DNA of 64,000 nt from positions 62,001 to 126,000 of the forward strand of contig JACOQA010000002.1 in NCBI GenBank assembly GCA_014297435.1. Reading direction: 5' to 3'. This DNA is from Candidatus Nanohaloarchaea archaeon (GTDB lineage: Archaea; Nanohalarchaeota; Nanosalinia; Nanosalinales; Nanosalinaceae). How positions within the stretch are numbered: position 1 is the stretch's first letter; each line of letters starts with the position of its first letter. This document shows, piece by piece, positions 35,029 through 42,911 of this stretch. The notes beneath the pieces were generated by a model that saw only the letters and a list, made by a program, of their open reading frames with translations, made no database searches and had not been told where the DNA came from. The translations under genes were made by a program, and so were the position numbers.

Positions 35029-36078
35029 ATGTCCAGAAAACAGGTTTATTCAGGCGAAGTCGAGCGTATCGAGGTAATGAACGCGGATGAAACCTCCGAT
35101 CTCGATGAAGAAGACCTAAAACAGCTCTACAAACAGATGGTTCTTGCCAGAAAGTTCGACGAGAAAGCGTTCTCACTCCAGAGAAGAGGAGAAATATCTA
35201 CCTACGCACCACATAAAGGGCAGGAAGCTGCACAGATCGGCGCCATGTTTGCTTTAAACGAGGATGACTGGATGGTTCCTTCTTTCAGGGAAACAGCAGC
35301 TTTTATCGCAAGAGGCGCACCCCTGGACAAGATTTTTCAGCGCTGGATGGGAGATGCAAATGGACAGAAAGATCTCAGCGATATGAATACTTTGCCTGTC
35401 GCCATACCTGTCGGAACACAGAATCTTCATACTGCAGGAATCGGTATGGCAATGAAAAACAAAGGAGACGAAAACGCAGTACTGGGATTTACAGGCGACG
35501 GAAGCACCTCTCAAGGAGACTTCCATGAATCATTAAACTTCTCAGGAGTCTACTCAGGACACGCAGTATTCTTCGTACAAAATAACCAGTACGCAATTTC
35601 TCTTCCAAGAGAAAAACAGACAAGATCAGAAACAATAGCACAGAAAGCACTCGCCTATGGAATAGACGGAATACAAGTCGATGGAAACGATATTTTAGCT
35701 GTAATCGAAGCCACAAAAGAAGCATTGGAGAAAGCAAGAAACGGCGAACCTGTATTAGTTGAGGCAGAGACCTATAGACTTGAAGATCATACAACCAGCG
35801 ATGACTCCACCCGTTACAGAGACGACGAAGAGGTAGAGGAATGGAAAGAGAAGGATCCTTTGAAGAGATTCCGTGAATATCTGAAAGAAAACGATATCTG
35901 GACTGAAGAACTCGAGAAATACGGAGAAGAAGCCGAAGAGAAAGTCAACGAAGCAGCGAACAAGGCGATTGAAGCCGAAGAACCCGAGTTCGACGAGCTG
36001 TTCGACTACGTCTACGACGAGATGCCTGAGACCTTAAAGAAAGAAAAACAGGCACTAAAGGAGGAGATTAATCAATGA
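35029..36078 (+). CDS. pdhA: Pyruvate dehydrogenase E1, alpha subunit
   Basis: This 349-residue subunit carries the thiamine diphosphate site: GDGSTSQGDFHESLNF...NNQYAIS is the GDG-X-N metal motif. With E1-beta it decarboxylates pyruvate and reductively acetylates the lipoyl arm of E2. The ORF track starts far upstream at 34477 but that part is antisense to the synthetase gene; the true ATG is 35029 (MSRKQVYSGEVERI). It overlaps the small membrane gene by four bases. Confidence 0.93.
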   Translation: MSRKQVYSGEVERIEVMNADETSDLDEEDLKQLYKQMVLARKFDEKAFSLQRRGEISTYAPHKGQEAAQIGAMFALNEDDWMVPSFRETAAFIARGAPLDKIFQRWMGDANGQKDLSDMNTLPVAIPVGTQNLHTAGIGMAMKNKGDENAVLGFTGDGSTSQGDFHESLNFSGVYSGHAVFFVQNNQYAISLPREKQTRSETIAQKALAYGIDGIQVDGNDILAVIEATKEALEKARNGEPVLVEAETYRLEDHTTSDDSTRYRDDEEVEEWKEKDPLKRFREYLKENDIWTEELEKYGEEAEEKVNEAANKAIEAEEPEFDELFDYVYDEMPETLKKEKQALKEEINQ

Positions 36079-36374
36079 ACTTAGAAAAAATTAGAACCAA
36101 AGAGTTCCTAAAACCAAGCAAAATCGATTTTCTTATATCGGCAGTCGTGCTTATAATTCTAACAGCAAGCTACACGACCTTTGACCCCACTTATGAGATA
36201 GGTTCTAAAATTAATTTTCTTGGTCATGAGCTATTCGTAGGGATATGTCCTGTCGGAAATTCATGCTCCGGAGGTTACAGCCTACAATCTGTGCTAATAC
36301 TTTCTACCAGCATAATTCTATCCTATCTAATCACCAAAACAGCATTAGCCGGATACAACAGAGGTAGAAAATAA
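36075..36374 (+). CDS. Small membrane protein inside the PDH operon
   Basis: This 99-residue protein has two clear membrane helices (IDFLISAVVLIILTASYTTF and SVLILSTSIILSYLITKTAL) joined by a loop with two cysteines (GICPVGNSCSGG). It overlaps the E1-alpha stop by four bases and the E1-beta start by one, so it is translated with them. PDH operons do not normally contain such a gene. It could tether the complex to the membrane or handle an extracytoplasmic thiol; neither is shown. It matches no family I recognise. Confidence 0.75.
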   Translation: MNLEKIRTKEFLKPSKIDFLISAVVLIILTASYTTFDPTYEIGSKINFLGHELFVGICPVGNSCSGGYSLQSVLILSTSIILSYLITKTALAGYNRGRK

Positions 36375-37342
36375 TGGGCGAAAAGATGAATATTGTCGAA
36401 GCTGTAAACGCAGCACTCGAAGACGAAATGGAAGAAGATGAAGACGTGATCGCTTATGGCGAAGACGTCGGGAAAGACGGCGGAGTCTTCAGAGCCACAA
36501 AAGGTTTACAGGAAGAGTTTGGAGAGGACAGATGTTTCTCTTCGCCTCTCGCAGAGTCAGGCATAGCCGGAACCGCGATAGGCATGAGTCTATACGGCTT
36601 CAGACCTGTCGTTGAGATGCAGTTCTCCGGTTTCTCCTACCTAGCATTCTACCAGATCAAAGAACACGCAGCAAGATTCAGGATAAGAAGTAGAGGCGAT
36701 TATAACGTACCTCTTACGGTTAGGGCGCCTTACGGAGGTGGTATTAACGCATTAGAGCACCACCAGGAAAGCCCGGAAGCCTTCTTCGCACATTCACAAG
36801 GACTACATGTCGTAATTCCAAGCACGCCTCAGGACACATACTCCCTGCTAAGAAAATCCATTCAAATGGATGACCCGGTTGTTTTCTTAGAGCCTAAGAA
36901 GACTTACAGAGCGTTTAAAGAAGAAGTTGACAGGGAGAAAGAAGTTGAACTGGAAGAATCAAGAATTGTCCAAGAAGGAGACGATGTTACTTTGATCGCT
37001 TGGGGAGCCATGGTTCCTGTAGCAGAAGATGCAGCAGATGAAATTGATGCTTCTGTCGAGATCGTGGATCCGAGAACTATCTATCCTACGGACTTCGATA
37101 CCATTATTGAGTCTGTTAAGAAGACAGGTCGGGCGATGGTTCTACATGAAGCGCCTAAATCAGCAGGTTTCGGCGCCGAGATAAGCTCACGAATACAGGA
37201 AAACGCTATATTGAATATGGAAGCTCCTGTAAAGCGTGTTACCGCGCCCGACGTACCTTACCCTCTCTACACCTTAGAAGATTTCTACATGCCTAACAAA
37301 AAGCGAGCAGTAACCGGTTTAAAAGAAGTTCTGGAGTTCTAA
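36374..37342 (+). CDS. pdhB: Pyruvate dehydrogenase E1, beta subunit
   Basis: This 322-residue E1-beta completes the thiamine site and the E2 contact. Family stretches include GEDVGKDGGVFRATKGL, PLAESGIAGTAIGMS, APYGGGINALEHHQESPEA and DPRTIYP. ATG 36374 shares a base with the preceding TAA and has GAGGT eight bases upstream. ATG 36386 would also give a plausible start (MNIVEAVNAAL). Confidence 0.94.
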   Translation: MGEKMNIVEAVNAALEDEMEEDEDVIAYGEDVGKDGGVFRATKGLQEEFGEDRCFSSPLAESGIAGTAIGMSLYGFRPVVEMQFSGFSYLAFYQIKEHAARFRIRSRGDYNVPLTVRAPYGGGINALEHHQESPEAFFAHSQGLHVVIPSTPQDTYSLLRKSIQMDDPVVFLEPKKTYRAFKEEVDREKEVELEESRIVQEGDDVTLIAWGAMVPVAEDAADEIDASVEIVDPRTIYPTDFDTIIESVKKTGRAMVLHEAPKSAGFGAEISSRIQENAILNMEAPVKRVTAPDVPYPLYTLEDFYMPNKKRAVTGLKEVLEF

Positions 37343-38704
37343 ATGAGCCTCGAGTTTGAATTTCCGGATACAGGAGAAGGCGTGACAGAAGGAAAGTTCC
37401 TGGAATGGTTGGTCGATGAAGAAGAAACTGTAGAGGAAGATCAAACTGTTGCAGAGGTTGAAACTGATAAAGCTGTTGTAGACGTTCCTGCGCCCGTAGA
37501 TGGAGAAGTAGAAGAGTTAAAGGTGAGTCCTGGCGATAAAGTGGGAGTCGGCGAAGTCATAATGATAATCGAACCCGCAGATTACGAAGAAACCGAAGAG
37601 AAAGAAGATGGCGAGGAAGAAGAAAGCACTGAAGAAGTTCAGGAAGTCAGCCATACCAGCTCAGATTCTGGCATAATGGCGCTTCCGAAGGTCAGAAAGC
37701 TGGCTGAAGAGAAAGGAGTCGATCTAGATTCTATTAAAAAAGGGGAGAGAATTACAGAGGAAGATGTTCTGGAAGCCGCTCAAGATTCGACAAGTAAGGA
37801 AACGCAAAGCGACAAATCCGAGACCGGATCAGATTCGTCTCCTGCTGGTGTGCAGGCAACTCCTTCCGTGAGAAAACTGGCAAGAGAAAAAGAAATCGAT
37901 ATAGACAAAGTTGAAGGATCTGGTAGAGGTGGAAAGGTTACAAGAGAAGACCTACTCAATCATGAAGAAAGCTCAGATAGTAAAAAGAAGAAAAGAAAGG
38001 TCGAAGAAGGAGAGGGCGACGTTAGGGAAGAGCTTTCAGGAACCCGAAAGATGATTGCTGAAAGGATGGAGGAGTCGAAGTTCTCCGCACCTCACGTGAC
38101 GCACGTCGATACTGCCGATGTTACAGACTTAGTTAATTTGAGGGAGCGGGTTCGGGAAGATGTAGATGTTCACCTGACCTACATGCCCTTTATTCTGAAA
38201 GCCGCACAGAAAGCTCTCGAAGAGTACCCTGAGTTAAATGCGGAGCTTGATGAGGAGGAAGATGAGCTAGTTTTAAAGAAGAACTTCGATTTCAACATGG
38301 CAGTCGATACGGAACGAGGATTAATGATTCCGTTACTGGAAGATGTTGACGAGAAAAGCGTACTCGAGCTTGCAGAGTCCGTAGGAGATATGGCGGCAGA
38401 GGCAAAGAAAGGAGATCTTTCGCCTGAAGAAATGGAGAACGGGACTTTCTCCGTAACCAATTTAGGGGTTATCGGCGGGGAAGAGTTCACTCCTATAATT
38501 AATTATCCGCAGACCGCTATACTCGGCGTTGGGAAGATACAGGAAACTGCCGAGGTAGTTGATGGAGAAGTAGTTCCAAGAAGCACTGTAAAGCTCTCAG
38601 TTAGTTACGATCACCGGGTTGTCGATGGCGCGACAGCTGCACGTTTCACAAACAAGGTAATCGAAAAACTAGAGAATCCGGAAAAAATGCTACTGGAGGA
38701 GTAA
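37343..38704 (+). CDS. pdhC: Dihydrolipoamide acetyltransferase E2 with two E1/E3-binding domains
   Basis: This 453-residue E2 starts right after the E1-beta stop. It has a lipoyl domain (1-80, lysine in VETDKAVVDVPA), an acidic linker, two peripheral subunit-binding domains (LPKVRKLAEEKGVDLDSIKKGERITEEDVL and TPSVRKLAREKEIDIDKVEGSGRGGKVTREDLL), then the catalytic domain (about 230-453) with active-site DHRVVDG. One binding domain is usual. The first copy has KKGERI in place of the canonical GSGRGGK-like turn, so it may bind differently. The enzyme transfers acetyl groups to CoA. Confidence 0.93.
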   Translation: MSLEFEFPDTGEGVTEGKFLEWLVDEEETVEEDQTVAEVETDKAVVDVPAPVDGEVEELKVSPGDKVGVGEVIMIIEPADYEETEEKEDGEEEESTEEVQEVSHTSSDSGIMALPKVRKLAEEKGVDLDSIKKGERITEEDVLEAAQDSTSKETQSDKSETGSDSSPAGVQATPSVRKLAREKEIDIDKVEGSGRGGKVTREDLLNHEESSDSKKKKRKVEEGEGDVREELSGTRKMIAERMEESKFSAPHVTHVDTADVTDLVNLRERVREDVDVHLTYMPFILKAAQKALEEYPELNAELDEEEDELVLKKNFDFNMAVDTERGLMIPLLEDVDEKSVLELAESVGDMAAEAKKGDLSPEEMENGTFSVTNLGVIGGEEFTPIINYPQTAILGVGKIQETAEVVDGEVVPRSTVKLSVSYDHRVVDGATAARFTNKVIEKLENPEKMLLEE

Positions 38705-38707
38705 AAA

Positions 38708-40117
38708 ATGGTTGTAGGAGACATAGAACAAGGCTGCGATCTTCTCGTAATAGGCGCGGGACCTGGAGGATATACAGCAGCTATAAGAGCAGCTCAAGAA
38801 GGGCAAGAAGTCGTTGTAGTCGATAAAGAAGAGTTAGGCGGCATCTGTCTTAACCACGGATGTATTCCGGCAAAAGCACTTATCCATTCCGCAGGATTCC
38901 AGTCAAGCATCAAGCACTGGAACAGCATTGGAATTCATACGAACGATCTTGAAGTCGACTTCGAAGAGATACAGGAGTGGAAAAACACCGTTGTTGAAAG
39001 ACTTGATTCCGGTATTGAACAGCTCTTCAATAAACACGGAATCGAGTTCAAGAAAGGCGAAGCATTCTTCCAAGACTCAAACACTGTAAGAATTGAAATG
39101 GAACATAATGCAGAGACCATAAAGTTCGATAAAGCTGTAATCGCAACAGGCTCTCAACCTATCGAACTTCCTGGCTTCGAGTTCGAAAAAGACCGAGTTA
39201 TCTCCTCAAGAGAGCTACTGGAGCTCGAAGAAGTGCCTGATGAGATAGTTGTTATAGGTGGCGGTTATATCGGTATGGAGGCAGTCACAAAATTCTGCAA
39301 GTTCGGCGCAACAGTAAAAGTAGTCGAGGCAAGAGAAAAAGTTCTGCCGGTCTTCGACAGAGAGCTCGTAGACGAAATACAGGAAGTCTCCGGGTGTTAC
39401 AACGATGAAATCTATACTAACGCAAAGGCAAAAGAGCTGAAGTATGAGGACGGCAAACCTGTTGTAGTAGCCGATCAAGACGGAGAAGATTTGGAAGTTT
39501 CAGGCAATTATGTTCTTGTTGCTGTCGGCAGAACTCCCGAACCGGGACTAAACTCCCTGAACCTAGAGAACACAGAAATCGAAATTAATGATAACGGCTT
39601 TGTTGAAGTCGACAAACAGATGAGAACCTCAGACCAAGATATATTCGCTGTCGGCGATATTGCCGGTCAACCGCTTTTAGCGCATAAAGCGTACAGAGAG
39701 GGCAAAGTTGCAGGAGATGCGGCATCTGGAAAGCCAGCGGCATTTGACAATAACTACATACCGAAAGTGGTCTACACCGATCCAGAACTGGCATCAGCCG
39801 GTCTAAATCCTGAAGAAGCAAGGGAAAAACATGGAAAAATTAAGGTCGGTCGATTTGACTTCTCCAACTCAGGAAGATCTCTAACCACACACCAGGAAGA
39901 CGGTTTTTGCCGGGTTGTGGCATCCGAGGAAGGAAAGATTCTAGGCGCCCAGATAGTAGGTCCTCGTGCCTCAGATATGATTGCAGAGGCAACCTTAGCG
40001 CTTGAAATGGGTGCATACGTCGATGACGTTGCGAACACGATCCATGCACACCCAACTTTCCCAGAAGTTTTCCAAGAGGCGTGTGAAGACGTAGATAATA
40101 GAAGTGTACACACCTAA
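38708..40117 (+). CDS. lpdA: Dihydrolipoamide dehydrogenase E3
   Basis: This 469-residue flavoprotein reoxidises the lipoyl arm with NAD+. FAD-binding VIGAGPGGYTAAIRAAQEG, redox-active disulfide GGICLNHGCIPAKAL, NAD-binding VIGGGYIGMEA, second FAD motif AVGDIAGQPLLAHKA and catalytic His-Glu pair HAHPTFPEVFQEA are all present. An SD (GGAGGAGT) precedes ATG 38708. It is the last intact gene of the operon; decayed sequence follows. Confidence 0.95.
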   Translation: MVVGDIEQGCDLLVIGAGPGGYTAAIRAAQEGQEVVVVDKEELGGICLNHGCIPAKALIHSAGFQSSIKHWNSIGIHTNDLEVDFEEIQEWKNTVVERLDSGIEQLFNKHGIEFKKGEAFFQDSNTVRIEMEHNAETIKFDKAVIATGSQPIELPGFEFEKDRVISSRELLELEEVPDEIVVIGGGYIGMEAVTKFCKFGATVKVVEAREKVLPVFDRELVDEIQEVSGCYNDEIYTNAKAKELKYEDGKPVVVADQDGEDLEVSGNYVLVAVGRTPEPGLNSLNLENTEIEINDNGFVEVDKQMRTSDQDIFAVGDIAGQPLLAHKAYREGKVAGDAASGKPAAFDNNYIPKVVYTDPELASAGLNPEEAREKHGKIKVGRFDFSNSGRSLTTHQEDGFCRVVASEEGKILGAQIVGPRASDMIAEATLALEMGAYVDDVANTIHAHPTFPEVFQEACEDVDNRSVHT

Positions 40118-40154
40118 CCATTTTTAATCAATCTTACACACCAAAGATTAAGGT

Positions 40155-40455
40155 ATGGACTGGCACACGAAACCTGTCAAAGACGTATTCTCGAAGCTGG
40201 AGACCTCAGAAGACGTTCTGGATCAGAGGAAGCAGATTGAAGACATGAGGAAAACGGAGAGAATGTAATCAGAAGCGAACAGGATATTCTCCACTGAAAA
40301 TACTTTTAAGCCAGTTTCAAGATGCCCTAATCTATATACTTATACTTGCAGCCCTCCTGTCTCTGGCAGTTGGCTTTCTTCCCGGTCACGAACCAGAATA
40401 TGTTGACGCTGCGTTAATACTACTTATACTTGCTGCAAACGGAACATTCGGATAA
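40155..40455 (+). pseudogene. Cation-transporting P-type ATPase, N-terminal remnant
   Basis: The first frame (40155-40268) reads MDWHTKPVKDVFSKLETSED, the typical start of a Ca2+-type P-ATPase. The frame then shifts by one base and reads SPLKILLSQFQDALIYILIL and FLPGHEPEYVDAALILLILAANG, the first two membrane helices of the same family, before a stop at 40453. The remaining roughly 750 residues, including the phosphorylated DKTGT loop, are missing. At least one frameshift and one large deletion have destroyed it. Confidence 0.85.
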
Positions 40456-40465
40456 AGGTGAAAAA

Positions 40466-40738
40466 ATGAAGATAATTAACAAGGATGGCGAAAAAGAAGA
40501 GTTCTAGGACGACAAACTGTTCAACTCCGTCTATTATCCAGGACTTGAAGCAGAGCTAAGCGACGAAGAAGTAACTGATATAGCTGAAAAAGTTGTCTGG
40601 GAGGTCAAAGCTTGGATGTCTGAGCACGAGGACAAGATATTTTCGTCAAGCGAGATTGAAGAACGAACAAGAAAAATCCTGGACAGGGAAAACGAGGATG
40701 TCGAACTTCTCTACCGGACTCACCTAGACGTTAACTAA
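40466..40738 (+). pseudogene. ATP-cone domain protein interrupted by an in-frame TAG
   Basis: An SD (GGTG) precedes ATG 40466. The frame reads MKIINKDGEKEEF, then TAG (40505-40507), then DDKLFNSVYYPGLEAELSDEEVTDIAEKVVWEVKAW and continues openly to TAA at 40738, 90 sense positions in all. The pattern matches a stand-alone ATP-cone, the nucleotide-sensing domain of NrdR and ribonucleotide reductases. A single nonsense mutation at codon 14 is the simplest reading. Restart further down is possible at ATG in KAWMSEHED, but would lose the domain core. Confidence 0.75.
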
Positions 40739-40771
40739 CCTATTTAAGCCCCGAGCACTCGACGTAAACAT

Positions 40772-41566
40772 ATGACCGAGTGCGAATTCTGCGGAGAAGA
40801 CTTCGATTCAGAACTCAAGCTTCAAGCCCACTGGCGTGAGCACGAAGATGAGCTAAACTCCCACCAAGAAGAGAAAGTAAAGAAAGCGGAAAGAAAACTT
40901 GAGGAGAAAAAACAGCAAAAGAATGCCGAGAGAAAAAGAATGCTTGGATACTTCACCGCAGGAGGAGCCGCACTTGCACTTGTAATCGCTGTAGGACTTC
41001 AGTTGATGAGCAGTCCTGCAGGTAAACAGGCTGACGGTTTGAACCTTGAAGGAGAGCCTATGATGGGCAGCCCTGATGCTAACGTTACTGTCGTGGAGTT
41101 CGGCGACTTTCAGTGCCCTGCATGCAGAAGCTTCGAGGCACAGAGCTTCTCAAGAATAAAACAGGAATATATTGATACCGGCAAGGTCAAGTTCTACTGG
41201 AAGGACTACCCTCTTACACAGATCCATCCCTGGGCTCAATCCGGAGCAGAAGCCATGGAATGCGTCAACAGACAGAACCAAACAGCCTTCTGGGACGTAA
41301 AAGACACATTATTCAGAAACCAGGGCACACTTAGCCAGAGTAACGCACATTCACAGATAACCGACTGGGCCGTAGAGGAAGGGGTAAATCGTTCGGATAT
41401 GAACGCTTGTTTGAATAACGGAGAAGCCTTGAGCGAGGTAAACCAGGACATCAGCGATGGACAGAGCAATAGCGTTACTTCGACACCTACAGTGTTCGTG
41501 AACGGCAAATCCGTCAGAAACAGCTACTCAAGCATTAAAGCAGCAATCGAACAACAGCTAAGATGA
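40772..41566 (+). CDS. C2H2 zinc finger fused to a membrane-anchored DsbA-like domain (second copy)
   Basis: This 264-residue protein has the same layout as that at 29165: C2H2 finger (CEFCGEDFDSELKLQAHWREH), a Lys/Glu-rich coiled coil (residues 28-55), one membrane helix (YFTAGGAALALVIAVGLQL) and a DsbA-like domain with CxxC in FQCPACRSF and cis-Pro in TSTPTVFVN. The start has TATA ctatttaagcc 27 bases upstream. It overlaps the glycosylase gene by four bases. Probable role: making disulfides in exported proteins. Confidence 0.88.
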   Translation: MTECEFCGEDFDSELKLQAHWREHEDELNSHQEEKVKKAERKLEEKKQQKNAERKRMLGYFTAGGAALALVIAVGLQLMSSPAGKQADGLNLEGEPMMGSPDANVTVVEFGDFQCPACRSFEAQSFSRIKQEYIDTGKVKFYWKDYPLTQIHPWAQSGAEAMECVNRQNQTAFWDVKDTLFRNQGTLSQSNAHSQITDWAVEEGVNRSDMNACLNNGEALSEVNQDISDGQSNSVTSTPTVFVNGKSVRNSYSSIKAAIEQQLR

Positions 41567-42222
41567 AAAACGAAGACATCCTAGAACAGTACGAAGAGAA
41601 GAAGCAAGAGATAGATTCACGCCTAAATGAGTTTGAGTCACTCCGGAAAGCTGAGGACAGAAGGGTGTTCAAGGAATTAGTCTTCGTAATCCTCACTTCT
41701 CAAACCTCTGCAGAAAAAGCCTGGAAATCTACGGAGAAACTTGATGATCTCCAGCTTCTTGAAAGAGGCGATAAATCCGAGATTGCTGAAGTTCTATCCC
41801 GTTACGAGGTACAGTACGAGAAGAACAAAGCCTCGTATGTCGTGGAAAATCGTGAGATGCTTTCACAGCCCACGCTTCAGGATCCTACTAAGAGCCTCAA
41901 ACTGAGAAACAAGATTGATGAAGACGATTTAGATAAAACGAGGAAGTGGTTTGCAGAAAATATTAAGGGTATGAGTTGGAAAGGCGCCTCACATTTTCTC
42001 AGAAACATCGGTTACGGAGATGACTTTGCAATAATATCAGCTTACATTTCGAAAAGTCTATACTCTCTGGGTAGAAAAGAAGATGCTGAACCTCCAAAAG
42101 ACCGTGAAGAGTACATGGAGGACGAGGAACTGATGCATGATATTGCGGAGGAGACTGGTATAGATATTCAGGCGCTTGATCTTGTTCTATGGTCGATGGA
42201 AAACGGCGAGGTCTTCAAGTAG
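41563..42222 (+). CDS. Ogg2-family DNA glycosylase/lyase lacking the catalytic Asp
   Basis: This 219-residue HhH-GPD-like protein fits archaeal Ogg2 8-oxoguanine glycosylases: FKELVFVILTSQTSAEKAW near the start, then KGMSWKGASHFLRNIGYGDDFAI. The catalytic lysine position (SWKGASH) is kept, but the stretch that in the family reads AIxDRHI here reads AIISAYI, so the Asp and His are gone. It may be inactive, use another residue, or bind damage without cutting. It is coupled to the DsbA fusion by a four-base overlap and overlaps the converging gene by eight. Confidence 0.8.
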   Translation: MKNEDILEQYEEKKQEIDSRLNEFESLRKAEDRRVFKELVFVILTSQTSAEKAWKSTEKLDDLQLLERGDKSEIAEVLSRYEVQYEKNKASYVVENREMLSQPTLQDPTKSLKLRNKIDEDDLDKTRKWFAENIKGMSWKGASHFLRNIGYGDDFAIISAYISKSLYSLGRKEDAEPPKDREEYMEDEELMHDIAEETGIDIQALDLVLWSMENGEVFK

Positions 42223-42535
42223 AGCAAAGTTTGTATCCATCATCGCCATAATAACAAACAGCTCCAGTAAACGATGCTGCTTCTGCCGCATCCTTCAAAA
42301 TATCCGGATCTGTTTCCAGACAGGAATTAATCTCTCCAAAAGTGAGTGATTTCTTATTCTCCACAAGCTCTAAAACCGAGACAAGCGCCTCCCTGTGCTC
42401 TTCAGGCACATTTTCGTAAATACCTTCATGAAAATAGGACTTATCCGGAATCTCTTCCATATCTCTCAAGTCCCTCCATACGAAGTTGTAAGCATCTGGC
42501 ACATGGGGATTTTCACCGTCAAGCGGAAGACTCAC
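42215..42535 (-). CDS. Hypothetical protein, possible winged helix
   Basis: A 106-residue unrecognised protein starting at GTG 42535. The second half (EALVSVLELVENKKSLTFGEINSCLETDPDIL) resembles a winged-helix segment followed by a strand pair (GAVCYYGDDGYKLCST), but this is tentative. A TATA-like ctttttattc lies about 27 bases upstream. Three cysteines are present, unusual in this proteome. Confidence 0.6.
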   Translation of the reverse strand: MSLPLDGENPHVPDAYNFVWRDLRDMEEIPDKSYFHEGIYENVPEEHREALVSVLELVENKKSLTFGEINSCLETDPDILKDAAEAASFTGAVCYYGDDGYKLCST

Positions 42536-42587
42536 ATAAAAGCGTTATACGCCGACGAATAAAAAGAAAATGAATACAATACTGCGA

Positions 42588-42884
42588 TTAAACGATTCTG
42601 TAGAGCTCCTCTCCACTCTCGTAATCCACAGTTATAGCAAGATCTATATTACCTACTTCACTTCTTTCCTCAATACTTTCAATTGCATTATCGACATAGC
42701 TCTGAACTTCATCGGCTCCAAAATCCGCCGGTCTTACAAGACCGTTCTCACCGTATTCAAGCTCTATCCGTATATCTTCAGATTTTAAAGGGATCTCTCT
42801 TCTTTTCAAAAGATTTTCAATCTCAGAGACATAATCAAAGTCTCTATCAAGCGTTTCAACGTGCTCCATCTCCGCTGCTGACAT
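42588..42884 (-). CDS. Hypothetical small acidic protein
   Basis: A 98-residue unrecognised protein with mixed helix and strand prediction (IRIELEYGENGLVRPADFGADEVQSYVDNAIESI). It has no membrane helix and no conserved motif. It lies between the exchanger and another small gene on the same strand, 27 bases downstream of the exchanger start region. Confidence 0.55.
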   Translation of the reverse strand: MSAAEMEHVETLDRDFDYVSEIENLLKRREIPLKSEDIRIELEYGENGLVRPADFGADEVQSYVDNAIESIEERSEVGNIDLAITVDYESGEELYRIV

Positions 42885-42911
42885 ACCAAGTTTAGCTAAG
42901 TTGAAAAAGAA

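Noticed and set aside
19910-40507. Two open frames interrupted only by TAG suggested amber recoding (for example pyrrolysine).
   Set aside because: Many intact genes here end in TAG (tyrS, serS, topA, radB, 7706), and the LAGLIDADG frame has a second lesion and the ATP-cone lies beside a decayed ATPase. Nonsense mutation is simpler.
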